This document shows positions 1 through 9,953 of a stretch of 64,000 nt of DNA, in pieces. Source of the stretch: Panaeolus papilionaceus (Eukaryota; Basidiomycota; Agaricomycetes; Agaricales); assembly GCA_015501605.1 (NCBI GenBank), contig JADNRZ010000013.1:1054001-1118000 (forward strand). Reading direction: 5' to 3'. The stretch's first letter is position 1; every line of letters begins with the position of its first letter. Under the pieces are notes generated by a model, which worked only from the letters and a program-made list of their open reading frames with translations, did no database searches and was not told where the DNA came from. Position numbers and translations under genes: made by a program.

Positions 1-94
1 TGAAATTTCACCTGTGATTATGATTCATGCATTAACATGATGGTAGTGGTGAGTGGTAAATGGAGGGTCAATTTGCGACGAGAGTGTTTGCGAT

Positions 95-1235
95 TATGGC
101 AAGCCGTCTGCACTTTTATTATTTTGGGGTTTTTCGCACACACATCCAGGTCAATAGTCGAAACCTTGTAGATACAAATATAAAACTCACATTTGATGTC
201 AGTGACACACAAATTTCGATATTTTGAGTGTGTATCACACAGATTTGTGCATTTTTCTGTGTGTGGCACACAGATTGAGGTCTTCGAGCTTGAATTTGCG
301 ATGCACATCCGGGCGTATTGCCTAATAAGGTAATACGTCCAGATGTGTGTCGAAAAATGAGCTCGTCGACTTCAGTTGCACACACAAATCCGACGAGCTG
401 AATTTCAGTGGCATACATCCACAAAGCCATGCCGTCGGAGTTTAAATGCGGCCGACGGCAATTTCGGTGATCTTATCAAGGCCTAAATCATACATCACTA
501 AGACAACTCACCTGAGAGCAGAGCCTCAATTGCGTGATGATTGAGGGGAGGATGGTGAATCTTTGCTGAGAGGCGCTTCTCGAGTCCCTGCTAATGTATA
601 GTGGGGTTTACAGACGCTTCTTAGACTTCCATAATAAAGGGCTTGGTGCTCGTTGAGAGGTTAATTAAACTGATCATGCAAGGGCCCTAACTTAAGTGCT
701 TGACATTGACATATAGTAGTGCCTACTAGTCTTGCTCCCTGAGACTGATAAAATGCCATATGACCAATTAAATTGACATTGAAGAAGCTCTCCGAGCTCC
801 TCTGGATATCTGAACATGGACTCCAGGACATCCCATTTGATGTGCATGATGACTGATATGTTGACTATCTATGTAACCTGTTGATAAGATTGCCGAAATG
901 GCCGTCGGCTTCATTTAAACTCCGATGGCAAGGCATTCTCGATGTATGCCACTGAAATTCAGCTCGTCGGATTTGTGTGTGCAACTGAAGTCGACAAGCT
1001 CATTTTTCGACACACATCTGGACGTATTACCTTATTAGGCAATACGCCCGGATGTGCATCACGAATTCGAGCTCGAAGACCTCAATCTGTGTGCCACACA
1101 CAGAAAAATGCACAAATCTGTGTGACACACACTCGAAATGTGAGTTTTACATTTACATTTACAAGGTTTTGACTATTAACCTGGATGTGTGTAAGAAAAA
1201 CCCCAAAATAATAAAAGTGCAGACGGCTTGCCATA
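95..1235. mobile_element. Foldback (long-TIR) non-autonomous DNA transposon, copy 1
   Basis: The ends are long inverted repeats: about 95-474 is the reverse complement, with mismatches, of about 880-1235. The outer ends read TATGGCAAGCCGTCTGC and its complement. The 7-bp sequence TTGCGAT lies directly outside both ends (88-94 and 1236-1242), as expected for a target-site duplication. The arms hold many short palindromic words built from CACACAG/CTGTGTG. The ~405-bp centre has no credible ORF, so the element must be moved by a transposase encoded elsewhere. A second copy lies at 49091-50182. Seven-base duplications do not fit the common superfamilies (hAT 8, Mutator about 9, mariner TA), so I leave the superfamily open. 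Confidence 0.85.
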
Positions 1236-1582
1236 TTGCGATAGTTATTGGGGAAAAGGGAATGCATATTGACATTATCTGCCTTGCAACGTGGGTTACG
1301 GGTGTACCATGAGAAATTGTTCGCGACTAGACCCAGATGGAGTTCGTGAGCGTGGCAGGCTTTGATCTCCACGCAATGTAATTCCTACTCTCTAGTGCCA
1401 ATAGTGGTACAAAAATCTATCGTGCTGTTCACTCATCCAATAAAAAGGACTTAAATTCATTTCTTTCGAATACAAAGCAGCCAAAGTTAGGGCTACATCG
1501 GTATACTTATATACACAACCACAGCGCATACGCCTACCCGCACCGTTCTGCACCCTCCTCAACCTCAACCACGCCCTCAAAC
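1236..1582. other. Gene-free spacer
   Basis: Short stretch between the foldback element and the stop codon of the E2 gene, which ends on the minus strand at 1583. It presumably holds the 3' UTR and terminator of that gene. I see no further coding sequence. Confidence 0.5.
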
Positions 1583-3611
1583 TTAAATCCCCTCACCAAT
1601 CATCTTACCAGGCCTCTCAACCCAACCCCGCCAGCACTCCACGAATGCAGCAAGCTCAGCTCCCTCCACAACTCTATGATCCGCGCTCCAACTAACAGGT
1701 ACCCTCAGCCTCCTCTGCCCCCGTCCCCCATCAGGGCTCTCCGCATCCTCCACCCAAAACCTATCAACATCCCACACCCACTCTGCCCTCCCAATGGCCA
1801 CAATCGCGATCCCGCCCCCAGGGACAAGAACAGGGTTGGCGTCGCGTCCCGCCCCGATGGCGCCTACGTTTGAAACGGTGATTGTGCCGCCTTTCTTCGG
1901 CATCTCCTTAGGTGTCAACCCACACGGAATTTGTCTCCCCAAGTGCGACAAATTCGCCAATGTCGACGCAATCCCATACACCGACAACCCGCTCACTGCA
2001 CCAAGAGTGGGCGTATACAACCCTGTAGGCGTAGAAAGTGCCAACGTTAGATCCGTGCTCGCGCGAACCGTAAGCGTCGGTTTGCCTTTACTCGCGGACT
2101 CAGGGTTCGTCGAGCCTGGTGTGATGCTGCTCCTGAACAGGGGCCACTCTTCCATGGCTTTGGAGAGCGTCTTGAGGAGGAACGGGAGGTACGTCAGACG
2201 CTGGAATTGCTGATGCGGTGGGAGCTCATTCTGGAGGGCGAGGTCAGAGGGCGACGGCACGAGTGCGGAGGGGTTGACGAGCCGCGTGGCTGGTGAGGCA
2301 GACTTGGGGCGCGAGGAGGGTGGGAGGTAATGTGGAGGGATGTTGGCGTTGAGTGTGGGGAGGAGGTTGTGCAGTTCGGTGATGTCAAGGTGGGTTGTGT
2401 AACTGTAAAAATTGTATGGGAGTCAGCATGAGAAGGAGGATGGATTAGAGGTACGTACCCGAAATGAGGAACCTCCAAACTCTACAAATAAAATAAAATA
2501 AAATAAATCAGAACGACGTCGTCAATTTTTCAAATCAAAAATCTCGCACCTTGACCATGGCTTTCCACATCCCATAACGCGTCCTTCCAAGTTCAACAAC
2601 CATATCGCCCTCTGGTTGCTGTTGAGCAGAAACACTTTGTGCACCCACAACAGCTTCTGGTGCCTGCGCAGCAACAGCAGCGCGCTCCAGGTACCCCTCA
2701 ACATCCCTCTGTTCTATCCTCCTATCTTTGCCAGACCCAGGAACGAGGAACCCAAGATCCACCCCTCTCTCTTTGGCGAAAAACCGAACAGCAGGAGTAG
2801 CAAAGATAAGGTCTGGAGAGGCACGGGTAGCGTTGGCATTGATATCAACCCCACCCTGCGCCTGCACCTGCCCAGATAACGACGAAGACTGAGATTCAAA
2901 TTGCGCATGAGCCCGAGCCCGAGCATGCGAGTGCGATAATGAAGATAAAGCAGGCGCAGAAGGAGATTGATGACGTTGTGTGTTGTTGGGATCAAGCGGG
3001 TGCATGCGTCGTTCGGATCTTGGAGAGGTTGCCGAGGTGGAGAGGTTATGCTCCTGCCGTTGTTCCGCGTGCTGGGTTGGTGCAACCGTATCTGCTGGCG
3101 CGCTCTCAATGGGTGCAGACGAGTCCACCTCTTCCTCGACTTCGATAACGCATAGCCCGCTTCCTACTTTTGCGACTTCTCCTTCTTGGACGATGATTTC
3201 TTTGAGGATTCCGTCGAATGGAGATGTGATTTCAACGCTGGCTTTGTCGGATTGGACCTCGCAGAGTGGGTCAAATGCAGCGACGTGGGTGTTAGGTTGA
3301 ACGCTCCTGTATAAAGGGTCAGCTATGCACGTAGATATACCATCCAATCCATGAATGCTACGTTGTCCCATCCTATCCCTCCTTCTCATGTAACACAGGC
3401 CATTCCAAGAGTCTACTCACCACTTCACAATCTCACACTCCGTAATTCCCTCTCCAATATCGGCCAAATTAAACTTTTGCAACGTCTTCCTAGTAGCCCA
3501 TACCGAGCTAGACGTGTGGATCCGGTGTATCTTCTCCAGTCGCGCGAAGTAGTGGTATCGTGAGTGGTTGGTTTTGGGGATAGAACGCCCGAGGAGACGG
3601 GGAATGAACAT
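1583..3611 (-). CDS. Branched-chain 2-oxoacid dehydrogenase E2 (dihydrolipoyl transacylase, DBT-like)
   Basis: Mitochondrial E2 core subunit that transfers branched-chain acyl groups from its lipoyl arm to CoA in Val/Leu/Ile breakdown. Exons on the minus strand are 3421-3611, 2550-3306, 2459-2481 (a 23-nt microexon) and 1583-2402, giving 596 aa. The N-terminus is basic and Ser/Arg-rich, like a mitochondrial presequence. A lipoyl domain spans about residues 46-122 with ADIGEG and the lipoyl-lysine motif VQSDKAS (Lys85). A peripheral-subunit (E3)-binding domain lies at about 233-271 (ATPAVRFF, GSGKD). The acyltransferase domain fills the C-terminal half (VPHFGY, GGTITVSNVGAIG, SADHRVVEGA). VQSDKAS and SADHRV point to DBT rather than pyruvate or 2-oxoglutarate E2. 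In the usual DHRxxDG motif the second acidic residue is Glu (about position 570) instead of Asp. The linker at 125-230 is long and low-complexity. Confidence 0.93.
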
Positions 3612-4155
3612 GATATGGGGTTGCTTCAGTAGCGTCAGTTATTGAAAATGAGAGGATAGAGAGAAAGAGCGGAGCAAGCAAAGCGTGGTCCACGACGAGA
3701 TGGTTTGAGTTGGATTGAAGCGGATTTGGTTGACGAGTAAAGTTGGTTCAAGTCGAGTCAAGACGTTGAGCTGAACCAAGTTCAAAAGCAGAGTTCAAAG
3801 TCAAGGTCAAAGCTCCTCTCAACCTCAAAGTCCAACCACGGATGATAGAGAGAAAGAAAAAGAAAAGGACGGAACTTGGAAAACCAAGGTTGAAATTGAA
3901 ATGAATGGGCTTGGGAGAGTGGTGACCTCACCACCCGGATCCTGATTTGGGTTCATCATTCGGCTATTCCCAGAGCAGCGTTTTGTCCCCATTTGGCGAG
4001 CGCGACGGCAGCGCATCACCCAACTGCTCAGCAGCTGGATGCGGCGCGACCCACACAACACCAGATCAAAGCAAGTAAGTATGGAATAATTATTAAAGAG
4101 AAACATGATTCTATTTGAATTTCAAGAAGATTTAAATCAAAACCTAAGCGAACAA
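3612..4155. other. Intergenic region upstream of the E2 gene
   Basis: Holds the E2 promoter (minus strand) and the 3' end of the hydrolase gene. Several short GTCAA/AGTC words recur around 3720-3830. I recognise no gene. Confidence 0.4.
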
Positions 4156-5614
4156 CTAGTTATTGCGTTCGACTAGTGCAACTGGCTCAACGACGACATT
4201 CCTCATATTACCCTCAACACACTCGCGCAACACATCAACCGTCGCATTAGGGTTATCCCAAAACACCTGAAAGCGCCGTTAGCACAGCATTAAACACCAG
4301 TGATAAACTCAAATCAAGCCCTAACTCACAAAATGATTCGCCCCATGCATAATCTTGAACCCAACCTCGCGCTTCCTCTTCGTGCCCTCATCGTCATTCT
4401 TCTTTGACTGGATCATCTCCTCCAGCACCCACATGCCATAAATGACAACCCACGTATTCGCATCGCCCACCAGCACACACACATCAATCTCTTCGTCGTC
4501 TTCATCAGCATCTTCACCATCACCATCACCACTCCCCATCCTATCCTTAGGGTTAACATTTCCACCCCGTCTCACCCAAGACCCAAACAACGCCTTCATA
4601 GCCTGCTTTCCGTGCACCTCCACAAACCTCTCCGACCCAATGGGCGTATCCCACTCACCCCCACCTGTAGGGTCTGTGATCTCAGTCATCTGCGCCTCCG
4701 ACATTCTAGTCATGCTCGGTGCGGGAATGGAGAGTGCAACACGCTGAGTGAGATCGGAGATGCGGTGGGAGGTAATGGAGGTGTGGGAGAAGTAGCTTGC
4801 GACCTGATTAAATTAAAGTAGGGACCATGGATGGATGAATTTGCTGTGTGAGAGGTATGTACGTACCCAAACAGCGAAAACCTCTCCTCGCTCTTCGACT
4901 GGGATTGACTCATCGAATAGTGGAATATAAGTCCCAGGAGGCGGGGGGACGCCGAAACAGACAGAAGGTGGGTCTAAAGTTTAGAATTTGACAAAGTCAA
5001 CGATAAATCCTACTCAAGCCAATTGGACGCCCAATCTTACCCCATAACACAACCCTCTTAATCTTCTTTCTCAGCCTCTCCCTAACCCCCTTGACATCAC
5101 TCAAGGTATCATCATCACCACCATCACCGCTAGTATTGAGGAACGCCATAACCCCCAACGCCCATATCCCCCCATTCGACCACCCCGCCAGCGTCACATT
5201 CTTCCCCTCCGGCAATTCCGCCTCTCTCGCAAGTTTATCAAGAAACACACTCAGATTATCTCCGTGTTCCCGGAACAGAGTCTCTTTATCCGAGAGAGTA
5301 GAGGTTGGGGAAGTCATGACGTCCATCTCGTGGGGCGTGAAAGGCGAGGAGTGGGGGTATCCGCGTCTGTTTATTAGAATTATGCGCATGTTGGATTTGA
5401 GGGCGGGGGCGAAGAGGGGTTTGAATGTTGCTGGGAGTGGTGTTGTAAAGTTAAAATTAATTGTCATTGTCTATAAGGAAAGGGAAAACTACGGCATACC
5501 TCCATGGAATGTATGCCCGTGTATAATGACCACCGTTTCGTAGTTTGGGACATCGGGTGCTCCGCTGTCGTAGTAGAAAAAGTATAAATCGGGAGAGATG
5601 TATATGGTTGGCAT
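4156..5614 (-). CDS. Alpha/beta hydrolase-fold protein
   Basis: Predicted esterase/hydrolase of unknown substrate. Minus-strand exons are 5500-5614, 5041-5430, 4867-4973, 4330-4803 and 4156-4266. Together they are 1197 nt, encoding 398 aa, with every junction in phase and introns of 62-69 nt. The first exon gives the oxyanion-side strand with the motif VVIIHGHTFHG. A nucleophile elbow LAGWSNGG follows (GxSxG, Ser about 123). The C-terminus carries a likely catalytic His in HGANHF, about residue 360, followed by a helix (DNPNATVDVLRECV) typical of the fold. A very acidic linker (DGEDADEDDEEID) sits between the cap region and the last strand and is probably a surface loop. The start at 5614 is the first ATG before the HG strand. 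The family is clear, the function is not. Confidence 0.85.
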
Positions 5615-6314
5615 TGGATGATGTTTAATAGATGCTTGCTTTGAGTCAAATGTGCAGATTCAGATTTGGCTTGTAATTGCAAGGTTTTATCACGAGAAGA
5701 CTTTGTTTTATATATAGTGGTCAAAAGAATAAATGTGAGGGTATGCATATGCAGCGTAATCCTGTCGGCTAGCCTTCCGTTATTCTCGACGGGTATAACG
5801 AATATAGGATCACTCCCATCTCTGAATGCCACTCAAGTCGGGTGTGGCTTCATCAGCATAACTCAGCAACTTGCGTCTCTCTGAGTCACCCTGACCTAAT
5901 AGCTGTCCATGACCCTGGATTCGAAGGTACCACACAAGGATCACGCCCTCATTGCCGACGGCTGTGGACCAATCGTCTAGTAATTCCTGCCATGTCATAC
6001 GAATAATGATGACACACGACGAAACGCTGCGGAAGTGAGGGGTAAGCACTGAGAAGCGTGATTGACAGGCGCGATGATGTCGCAGGTTCAGAGTGTGGGG
6101 TAAGTCCCCTGTTCGATCCCATCGGTCAAAGAACCAGATAGTTAAATCGTCTCAATTTCAATCTGACTAATATTGTTGGTATCAATGACATCCTAGTATT
6201 ATTTAACGACCTCAAAATCAGCTATTATAACTACCCAAGGCTAGTAGCACGGTCGTCGCTATCATAGGTTAGATACACAAGGGACGCACAAGTCGAAGGT
6301 CGAAGCGGGATGGA
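5615..6314. other. Region with no confident gene
   Basis: Contains a minus-strand open stretch (5810-6049) with protein-like composition (WQELLDDWSTAVGNEG) but no recognisable domain. It could be the relic of a gene. Around 6070-6115 there is a pol III box-B-like string (GTTCGATCC) without a convincing box A or cloverleaf. Confidence 0.3.
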
Positions 6315-7369
6315 TCATGACCGGACTCTTTCCGGAAGATATTTCAGGGTCCGATATCCTTTCTTGTACTGCCGTATCCCTTGCTGAAAACGAGCTCTGA
6401 ATCTGGGAATATGATATGGCAAAATCAAGACTTCATAACCATCAGGAGGATCCCCAAATCCAACCACTTTAGAGGCCGACTTCGATACGTCGCGACGCGC
6501 CTGTGTCAGGCGTGCCTTCATCTCGTGCCTCAGGCGCGTGTCCAAACCCTCAGGAAAATGCGCTCTAAGTGCCCATTGCCGCCCCTGCGCCTCCTCGACG
6601 CAGTCTCACAAGCAAAGATACAGAACTTGCCTCGGCCTTTCTCCCAACTCCAACGGTGGTTCCCCTAACTCATTCAACAGGTTTTCATTCGGTTTAGCGT
6701 GTAACGGCAGAAGATCCCCCATCGCGGCTAACTTTCGTTGTCTGGCATCTTCGATTCGGTCGAATAGATCTTGGTATAATAGGAGCGTATGAGGGCCGTC
6801 AGTCATGCCGTCAAAAACGGAACTTGCGCCTGATAGGGCGTCTTGCACGATTTCTAGTGCTGATTTATGAGTGTTTTGAAATTTCACGATACGTGCGCCT
6901 TGATCAACGCAGGGCTGTGGTATGAGTACAGAGGAAACGAAAGGTACCGTCAATACCGGTACCTCGGCCATAAAATTGAATGAGAACAATTCTTTACCTT
7001 CCACACGCCCGTCGCCAGCTCCTGAAAGTGCTGCTCAGCGCGTCGCACCATACGTTCGTTATACAGTCTGTTCCACATTGTTGTTACAATGGTGAGAGAT
7101 ACGGCCCTCCCTGTAAGCGACTCGATAACTGCAGCTTTGATTAGCCACGGTTCTTCATCGCTGAAGAGTACTTCAGAACTCACGCTGCTTTTACCTGACC
7201 CAGTAGGACCCACGATGCTAACATGCCCTGCTTCAGTGAGGCCCAATGCATGTAAATGAGGCACCTACAGGATTCGCTTGTCGGTATCCAAGGAGATTTC
7301 GTCGCCATTGTCTCTTTCTACACTCAGTGGCAGAGTTGTGATCACCTTGCTCGAACTAACGAGTTCCAT
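6315..7369 (-). pseudogene. AIG1/GIMAP-like GTPase pseudogene with internal deletion (paralogue A)
   Basis: Relic of the GTPase family expanded in this window. Exon 1 (ATG at 7369, ending CT before GTAGGTG at 7267) and the P-loop exon (IVGPTGSGKSS) are intact and join in phase. After the next intron the sequence runs from the start of exon 3 (TTATCGAGTCGC, one T short of the paralogues) straight into the middle of exon 4 (SLTIVTTMWNRLYN). The switch region with DTPGFSD and the PITD segment are therefore missing. Downstream, the helical-repeat region (GARIVKFQNTHKSALEI, LLYQDLFDRIEDAR) stops at 6606 and resumes in another frame at about 6545. The C-terminus (GFGDPPDGYEVLILP) most resembles paralogue C at 24564. 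It cannot make a working GTPase. Confidence 0.8.
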
Positions 7370-7659
7370 CTTGGAGTACCAGTTCAGGAAAGTGTAAAGT
7401 GTTGTTTCTGAATAGATGAAGTGGGTAGTTCTCGGTGAGACTTCATTTCAACACCACCGTCGTTATATGCAGAATGCTTGTCGACAGCGGCGTGGTGAAC
7501 ACGTGCTCTCGGAGTGCCCATTGCCATCTTGTGCGTATAGCTCACCGGGTCTTACACCACCGTCGTGTTTTCAGTGGTTCAACGTTATGATCAACGAGAA
7601 CATGTTGGAGGGAATTATTATTCTGGCTCATCAACGAATTAGGGCCTACAACCTACATC
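7370..7659. other. Short intergenic spacer
   Basis: Separates pseudogene A from paralogue B, both on the minus strand. It must hold the promoter of A and the 3' end of B. I see no other feature. Confidence 0.4.
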
Positions 7660-9200
7660 TCAAGATGCGTCCTTTCTGAATTTCGACTTGACGTTTGACA
7701 TGCCTTTAACGATGCGCTTGATCCTAGACGGACTCCCACTGAAGGATGTTGGGGGATGGGTGTCGTGGCTAGCAACAGGTCCTCCACTTGAGATGGATGA
7801 AGTGGCTACGCCGGGACCTGAGCGATAAACCAGAGCTTCATGAAGGAGACGATCGACGGCACCGTCATCCATGTTGGTTGATGATGGGGCAGCAGCTTGG
7901 GCGTCTCGCTGTCGATGTTTCTCGATTATTTCTTGGCGAAGGGGAATGACACTCTCGAATCCTGGAGGGGGGTCTCCAATATTAACTAACTGGGTTTCGA
8001 ATTTTGTCAACAGACGTTCCGCGTTCCGAAGCCGTTCCTCGAGTAACAAGTTGAGAGTTTGATTCGTTTGCGCTTCGGGTTCAGCCAGTCCGATATTCAG
8101 GTTCTGGATTTGCTGATGAGTGTTTGAGATGCGGTCCAGAAGGTCTTGATACACGTTTTTTCCATAGTCCCTTGAGTTTATACCGTCGATAGCGCCAGCC
8201 ACGAATGTTACAAATCTGGATTTCCCCCGGTTCATCGACCAGCTCTGCATTAGGATTTCGAAGCCGGATTCATGAGTGTTTCTGAATTTTGTGAGCAGGC
8301 CGCCTGTTTCCAACAAGTCCTAGCAAACAACATATATTCAACGGGAAAAACAAACGATATGAGCCGAGGTAATGGACGTACCTTCCATATCTCATCTCTA
8401 AGCTGGACGAATCGCTCTTCCGCCGCTTTCTGGTTCCGTTTGTTCCATAACCTGTCCCACATCGTAGTCGCTACGAGTACTGAGCCTGGCTCTTCGCCGT
8501 TGATTCGGGAAAGTAGCTTCAAAGTTTGAATAGCTCTTCGTTTACTTCCAGAAAGTCGTATATCTGTAATCGGAAAGAAATATAAAAGCATCTGTATGCC
8601 TGAGCAGCTGTGCAGTTTCAAGGTATACCAAGGCGAGAGCGGTGAGCGGTGATCCCGATGGAAGATTATAACGTGTTGTACTGACTTGTGTGTCTTCATC
8701 CAGTCCTTTACCATCTCCAATATTTCTATTTCGGAGATTTGGCTATCGGAGAAACCTGGCGTATCTAGGATATACATCCTCCCATCCTCAGGACCTCGTG
8801 TGTACGGGAGCGGCTCAGTACCTGGTCCCTGCCACATCTCCGTAAAGATCAGCTCGTATGTCTCGATTTTCTGCGTAACACTGTCCAATTGGTCCTTGGA
8901 TATTCCCAACTGTTCCCCATCTCCAGCCAACACCTCCACAAACTGGTGGAAAAACATCAATGCGTAAACGTTCAGAATGATGGGCGTTACGCACTCTGCT
9001 TTTCCCAGCACCAGTGGGTCCCCATAATCTGTCAGTTGAGGTTATCAGTTTAGAGTGCCGCGATTCACAGGTGTGAATAAGGAAGCTTATTACAGAACAA
9101 GGCGATCCCCGCGCCTTTCAACCCAGTCAATATCGTCATCATCGACTGACTGGATTGTGGCGTCCCTAAATATCCATCGGCGGTCCTGATTATTCGACAT
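7660..9200 (-). CDS. AIG1/GIMAP-like P-loop GTPase (paralogue B)
   Basis: Predicted GTP-binding protein. Minus-strand exons 9094-9200, 8995-9028, 8686-8942, 8382-8607 and 7660-8319 sum to 1284 nt (427 aa). The 34-nt second exon carries the P-loop GPTGAGKSR, split from FVEVLAGDG by an intron just after the GKS/R codons, as in every paralogue here. G3 is ILDTPGFSDSQISE and the G4-equivalent is ATTMWDR. After the G domain comes one helical repeat (VYQDLLDRISNTHQQ ... IGDPPPGFES), then a Ser/Pro-rich linker. The basic C-terminal tail (RIKRIVKGMSNVKSKFRK) could bind membranes. The exon 3/4 junction uses a donor GTCAGT chosen by phase and paralogue alignment, so it is less certain. It lies just outside the left end of the 15-kb transposon. 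Confidence 0.82.
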
Positions 9201-9515
9201 GATATGTTTGCGGGGTTGCAGGTGCGATCGATCACTGGATAGGACTACTGGAAATGGTAGTGATGGTCAAATCTAAAAATGTTATGTACCATGACGCAAC
9301 AAGGCCTCGACAGCCTGGATACTCATCATCTCACGACGACACGTGGCAAATATGAGCGTGTCCAACTCATCTGTAGCTGGGTGAGACGCCATGAGAAATC
9401 CCATTAGATTGTAAAAAAACACAGACAGATGAAATACAGAATTTTTAGAGATAACAGTGCCGGATTAGAAACTCCAGCGCGAGCAGGTGTGGAATGAAGT
9501 TAAGGGAGTCACGCC
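9201..9515. other. Promoter region of GTPase B, up to the transposon end
   Basis: Upstream region of paralogue B ending at the GCC target duplication (9513-9515). I see no ORF of note. Confidence 0.4.
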
Positions 9516-9545
9516 CACTGTAAACCCAGCGAAGGGGGAAATTCC
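9516..9545 (+). repeat. Left terminal inverted repeat of the Plavaka element
   Basis: Begins CACTGTAAACCCAGC and continues into an A/G-rich stretch and the AATTCCCC block. It pairs with 24466-24498 in inverted orientation with several mismatches and is preceded by the target duplication GCC. Confidence 0.75.
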
Positions 9546-9953
9546 CCAACTGTCGTTACCGGAAATTCATCTAAAAACAGGAGGAAAAAAGGGGGAAAAA
9601 ACTCTCGTTTCCTTGTCTCTTTGTACCTAATTCCGCTTTTTAACTGTTGAAAAAACTGAGAAAATAAAGAGGAAAACCCACCCTAATTCCCACAAATGAG
9701 GGGGGGAATATCCCACCCTAAGCAGTCGGAAAGTGACCACTTTCCCACTGTAAAATGGGTGATATTCTGATCTCAATTCAAGCGGATATTTTTTTGGACG
9801 AATTCTAAAGGTGGAATTTCCAACCATATATAGCACAATGTCCACTAGTCTAAGAAGGTTAATTTAGAAAATAAAAGAAGGAAAAGATGATTAAAAAAGG
9901 CAGTATTCTAGAATGGAGACGATCCTGTCAAAGTAGGTATTTCAGCGCTTATT

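Noticed and set aside
6063..6120. tRNA-like or SINE-like sequence with GTTCGATCC
   Set aside because: A box-B-like string is present but no cloverleaf, no matching T-stem and no convincing box A at the right distance.
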